In this document: one piece after another, positions 40,138-43,286 of the stretch
Position numbering within the stretch: the first letter of the stretch is position 1
How the letters are laid out: every line of letters starts with the position of its first letter
Assembly (NCBI GenBank): GCA_022710645.1
Contig: JAKLGL010000001.1
Coordinates: forward strand, 231,426-274,711
Direction of reading: 5' to 3'
Source: Patescibacteria group bacterium
GTDB lineage: Bacteria > Patescibacteriota > Patescibacteriia > Magasanikbacterales > GWA2-37-8
DNA: 43,286 nucleotides
Position numbers and translations under genes: made by a program
The notes under the pieces: generated by a model
Database searches by the model: none
The model's input: the letters and a program-made list of their open reading frames with translations, nothing else
Told to the model about the DNA's origin: nothing

Positions 40138-42792
40138 TTAAACTATATTTTTTAATTGATTTTTCAATTTATTTAATTTTTCTTCCGTTTCTTGCATTTT
40201 TGTTTTCTCTTTTTCCACCACTACTGCCGGAGCATGAGCGACAAAATCCGCATTATTCAGTTTTCTTTGCAAAGAAACAAGGTAATTTTCCGTTTCTTCA
40301 ATTTCTTTGTTTAAACGAACTTTTTCTTTTTCTACATCAATATCACCCATCACATCCAAATAAACTTCCGTTCCGCTTTCCACAAAACCGACATAATTTT
40401 TCGGTTTTTTAATCGTATTTTTTACATTCAGTTCTTCCAATCTTCCCAAACCTTTAATAATTTCCAAATTCTTAGACAATAATTTTTTTTGTTCTCCTGC
40501 GGAAATGACGGCTTTGATTTTTTTGGCCGGTTCTATTTTGTTTTCCGCACGAACAGCACGAATACTTGAAACAATATTTTTTATTGTTTCAAACGAATTC
40601 GGAATTTCTTTGATTTTCAATTTCGGCCATGACACCACCATGAGCATTTCATTTTCTCCATAAACTTCCTGCCAAATAGTTTCTGTAACATATGGCATAA
40701 AAGGATGCCATAATTTCAACAAGGTGTTCAAAATATAATTTAATATTTCAGCTTTGTCACCTTCAATTTTTGCAACTTCCAAATACCAGTCGGCCAAATC
40801 TCCCCAAGTAAAATCTCGCAACAATTCTCCGGAATAAGCAAAATTATAATTTTCCAAATTTACAGTTATTTCCGTCGTGATTTTATCAAGCTTGCCCAAA
40901 ATCCATTTATCGGCTTCAGTTTTACCTTTAGGCGCTTTGATATCTTTTTTCGGTTCGGGAACATTCAGCAACATAAACCGGGAAATATTCCACAGTTTAT
41001 TGGTGAAATTACGAAAACCGGCAATTTTCTCTTCGGACAATTTGATATCATTTCCAGGCGTTGTTCCTAATAAGAGCGACAAACGCGTGGCGTCGGTGCC
41101 AAATTTTTCAATCATTACGAGCGGATCAATGACATTGCCCAAACTTTTACTCATTTTACGTCCTTGATCATCTCTCACCATACCGTGCAAATAAACTTTT
41201 TCAAAAGGTATATCGCCCAAAGCATAAGTCGTCATCAAGATCATGCGCGCCACCCAGAAAAATATAATATCGTAACCGGTTTCAAGTACCGATGTCGGAT
41301 GAAAATTTTTGAAATCAGCGGTTTTTTCAGGCCAACCAAGAGTAGAAAAAGTCCAAATACCGGAACTAAACCAAGTATCCAAACTATCGGGATCTTGAAC
41401 CCACCCTTCTTCTTTCGGAGCTTCCACGTCAACTTTTATTTTTTTATCTTTATACCAAACCGGAATTCTATGTCCGTACCAAATCTGACGAGAAATACAC
41501 CAGTCATTGAGATTGTTTATCCAACTAAAATAAACTTTTTCAAATCTATCGGGAATTATCTCTATTTGTTTATTTTCCACAACTTTCAACATCAACTCTT
41601 TGAGTGTTACCTCATCTCCGACATTTATACCTTTGATATTTTTTCCTTTAAACTTAAATTTTTTATTTACCGCCACAAACCATTGATTGGAAGGCAGCGG
41701 TTCAATAGGTGTACCGCAACGATAACAAACGGATAAATTATTCGGAATATCCTTTTCTTCGATCATCAAACCGGAGGCAATTAAATTTTCCACCACTTTT
41801 TTCCTGGCTTCTTTTACAGTCAAACCAACATATTCTTTCCCGGCTTGCGCGGTCATTTTACCATCTTCATCAATAATTTTGATTATCGGCAAATCATTTT
41901 TGATAGCCATGTCATAATCCACTTTGCTATGTGCCGGAGTTACGCCAAGCGCGCCCGTGCCAAAAGACATATCTACTGCCGTATCTGCAATAATTTTTAT
42001 TTTTAAATCATTACCGCCGGCAAAATTTTTAACTTCAAACGTTTGTCCGATATATTGTTTGTATCTATCATCGTCGGGATTCACCGCGATAGCCGTATCA
42101 CCGAGTTTGGTTTCGGGTCTGGTGGTGGAAATAACAATCGGAAAATCGGCGGAATATTTGAAAGTATAAAATTTCGCTGATTGTTCTTTGTATTCCACTT
42201 CATCGTCAGCCAAAGTGCTTTTACATCGCGGACACCAATTGACAATGCGATAACCGCGATAAATCAATTTATCTTTATACATTTTGGAAAACACAGTGCG
42301 CACAGCCAAATTTCTTTTTTCATCCAAGGTAAACGCTTCCCTGTTCCAATCCAAACTTGAACCCATTTTTTTACTTTGGTTTACGATAGTATCATGAGAC
42401 TGTTGCGCAAATCTATCAACTTCAGCCAAAAATTTTTCTCTACCCAATTCAACTTTCGGTTCTTTAATACCTTTTTCCATCAAAATCTTTTCTACTTTTG
42501 TTTGAGTGGCAATGGCCGCATGGTCAGTGCCCGGCAACCAAAGAGTTTTGTCGCCTTTCATCCTATGATAACGAACCAATACATCCTCTATCGCGAGCAT
42601 GGCTGCATGACCCATATGAAGCGTACCGGTAACATTTGGCGGAGGTAATACAATACTATAAGGTTTCGCGTTTTTCTTGCACACACCTTTTTGAACACAA
42701 ACATCGGGATTAAAAAATCCGCTATCTTCCCATTTTTTATAAACATTATCTTCAAATTGTTTTGGCTCGTAAGCCTTGGCTAATTCACGCAT
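40138..42792 (-). CDS. valS: Valyl-tRNA synthetase
   Basis: Class I synthetase with editing domain, 884 residues from the ATG at 42792 (MRELAKAYEPKQFE); a GTG at 42810 would add six. VLPPPNVTGTLHMGHA holds the HMGH motif, WLPGTDHAAIATQ the valine pocket, STTRPETKLGDTAIAVNPDD the editing site, and GRKMSKSLGNVIDP the KMSKS motif. CPRCKSTL and CYRCGTPIEPL are zinc-like Cys pairs. The C-terminal coiled coil (MGDIDVEKEKVRLNKEIEET to the end) is the tRNA-binding arm. It opens the operon with tyrS and argS, behind a hairpin leader. Confidence 0.98.
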   Translation of the reverse strand: MRELAKAYEPKQFEDNVYKKWEDSGFFNPDVCVQKGVCKKNAKPYSIVLPPPNVTGTLHMGHAAMLAIEDVLVRYHRMKGDKTLWLPGTDHAAIATQTKVEKILMEKGIKEPKVELGREKFLAEVDRFAQQSHDTIVNQSKKMGSSLDWNREAFTLDEKRNLAVRTVFSKMYKDKLIYRGYRIVNWCPRCKSTLADDEVEYKEQSAKFYTFKYSADFPIVISTTRPETKLGDTAIAVNPDDDRYKQYIGQTFEVKNFAGGNDLKIKIIADTAVDMSFGTGALGVTPAHSKVDYDMAIKNDLPIIKIIDEDGKMTAQAGKEYVGLTVKEARKKVVENLIASGLMIEEKDIPNNLSVCYRCGTPIEPLPSNQWFVAVNKKFKFKGKNIKGINVGDEVTLKELMLKVVENKQIEIIPDRFEKVYFSWINNLNDWCISRQIWYGHRIPVWYKDKKIKVDVEAPKEEGWVQDPDSLDTWFSSGIWTFSTLGWPEKTADFKNFHPTSVLETGYDIIFFWVARMILMTTYALGDIPFEKVYLHGMVRDDQGRKMSKSLGNVIDPLVMIEKFGTDATRLSLLLGTTPGNDIKLSEEKIAGFRNFTNKLWNISRFMLLNVPEPKKDIKAPKGKTEADKWILGKLDKITTEITVNLENYNFAYSGELLRDFTWGDLADWYLEVAKIEGDKAEILNYILNTLLKLWHPFMPYVTETIWQEVYGENEMLMVVSWPKLKIKEIPNSFETIKNIVSSIRAVRAENKIEPAKKIKAVISAGEQKKLLSKNLEIIKGLGRLEELNVKNTIKKPKNYVGFVESGTEVYLDVMGDIDVEKEKVRLNKEIEETENYLVSLQRKLNNADFVAHAPAVVVEKEKTKMQETEEKLNKLKNQLKNIV

Positions 42793-42813
42793 AATATATA
42801 GAAAATACACAAA

Positions 42814-42840
42814 AGATTCCCAAACCTATGTTTGGAATCT
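42814..42840 (-). promoter_or_regulatory. 5' hairpin in the valS leader
   Basis: AGATTCC-AAAC and GTTT-GGGAATCT pair around a 4 nt loop, right at the mRNA start predicted from the promoter upstream. The T tract after it is interrupted (TTTTGTGTATTTT), so it is a weak terminator at best; it may cap the 5' end. Confidence 0.5.
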
Positions 42841-42851
42841 CTTTTTTTGTA

Positions 42852-42880
42852 ATTTTACCGCAAAATTATTAAAAAAGCAA
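42852..42880 (-). promoter_or_regulatory. valS-tyrS-argS promoter
   Basis: TTGCTT (42880-42875), 17 bp spacer, TAAAAT (42857-42852) on the minus strand; transcription would start near 42845. Confidence 0.55.
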
Positions 42881-42913
42881 GAACGATTTTATCTTCAAAT
42901 TGCCCTTACTCAC

Positions 42914-43050
42914 CATTCTGAACGAAGTAAAAAATCCCTTAAAGTGTCATTCCTGCGGAGACAGGAATCCAGTGGTCAACTTTCCTGGATCCCCGCCTTC
43001 GCGGGGATGACATTTTGCTTGCAGATCCTTAGCTACTGCTCAGGATGACA
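42914..43050. repeat. Palindromic repeat copy with a second repeat nested inside
   Basis: The outer copy has a degraded left end (ATTCTGAACGAAGT) and the right end GCTCAGGATGACA. Inside, at 42945-43012, is a different palindromic unit with ends TGTCATTCCTGCGGAGACA and CCCCGCCTTCGCGGGGATGA. The region 42793-43286 holds no gene. Apart from this repeat, the valS leader and promoter, and the operator-promoter at 43054-43150, I see only a hairpin pair (TTTAGTGC 43157-43164, GCACTAAA 43187-43194) and the palindrome ACTAAATAT/ATATTTAGT (43241-43261). Confidence 0.8.
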
Positions 43051-43053
43051 TTT

Positions 43054-43150
43054 TTGGCTAAAATAAGCCAGTTTACTATAACTATTTTGGCTAATATTAG
43101 CGAAAATATTCATTAAGGCTCTTGACAAAAGGTTAAATATGTGCTATCAT
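43054..43150 (+). promoter_or_regulatory. Two palindromic operators and an extended -10 promoter for a gene right of the window
   Basis: TTGGCTAAAATAAGCCAG (43054-43071) and TTGGCTAATATTAGCGAA (43087-43104) are imperfect copies of the operator at 7347-7364, with centres 33 bp apart. Then come TTGACA (43122-43127), a 17 bp spacer and TGC-TATCAT (43142-43150). The transcript would start near 43157, with its leader running past the right edge. Confidence 0.75.
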
Positions 43151-43286
43151 ATATTGTTTAGTGCCAAGAATTAGGTTAAAATAAAAGCACTAAAAAAGCT
43201 CTTTACAAAATATGTGTTTATCAAAAAGTTGGTATTAAATACTAAATATTGGATATTTAGTTAGGTAAAAAGAGAAAAGTACAAAG

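Noticed and set aside
42814-42840. T-box riboswitch before valS
   Set aside because: The leader is only about 50 nt with one hairpin; there is no specifier loop or T-box sequence.

Overview
The window is low-GC, gene-dense bacterial chromosome, most like a Patescibacteria (Candidate Phyla Radiation, CPR) genome. The clues are short intergenic gaps, very few Shine-Dalgarno sequences, tRNAs without an encoded CCA end, a large surface-layer-like protein with its own ECF sigma factor, a short TsaB, a bacterial/archaeal-type Elp3, many small membrane proteins of unknown role, and no amino-acid or cofactor biosynthesis operons. This assignment is inference from gene content; no 16S gene is present.

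Layout. 1-2 kb: leftward operon with an HTH/nucleotidyltransferase-like regulator, a short TsaB and a GT2 glycosyltransferase cut by the window edge. 2-4.4 kb: a rightward membrane protein joining a degenerate PP2C-like domain to a beta-propeller. 4.4-7.3 kb: leftward folD, EamA-type transporter and an anchored clan-A glycoside hydrolase. 7.3-10.6 kb: two convergent GT4 glycosyltransferases, the first behind a consensus promoter with a perfect palindromic operator, and a Trm9/ALKBH8-like methyltransferase. 10.6-13.6 kb: elp3, divergent from the methyltransferase with start codons 5 bp apart, then glyA. 13.7-24.3 kb: cell-surface region with a secreted zinc phospholipase C-like/beta-helix protein, a GIY-YIG protein between dispersed palindromic repeats, small membrane proteins, the S-layer-like protein with a long folded 5' leader, a DUF5667-type anti-sigma candidate and an ECF sigma factor. 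24.5-27.5 kb: an anchored adhesin-like protein and an aromatic amino-acid permease.

27.6-43.3 kb is mostly housekeeping: tRNA-Val(TAC), rplJ-rplL with an L10 leader and attenuator-like hairpin, a PHP phosphoesterase, pyrH, an M14 peptidase, a holin-like protein, a site-2 protease, rpmB, a probable rod-shaped small RNA with 6S-like architecture, ndk, yraN, a second methyltransferase, tRNA-Leu(GAG) with a duplicated 3' end, a lipid-kinase-like protein, bactofilin, and argS-tyrS-valS. The right edge carries a second copy of the palindromic operator and promoter seen at 7.35 kb, driving a gene outside the window.

The points most worth follow-up are the elp3/Trm9-like pair (a possible compact wobble-uridine mcm5U pathway), the rod-like RNA at 33.12-33.25 kb, the folded leader of the S-layer gene, the shared TTGGCTAA-N2-TTAGCCAA operator, the phospholipase C/beta-helix fusion, and the small element duplicating the end of tRNA-Leu. 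No CRISPR array, insertion sequence or rRNA gene was seen.
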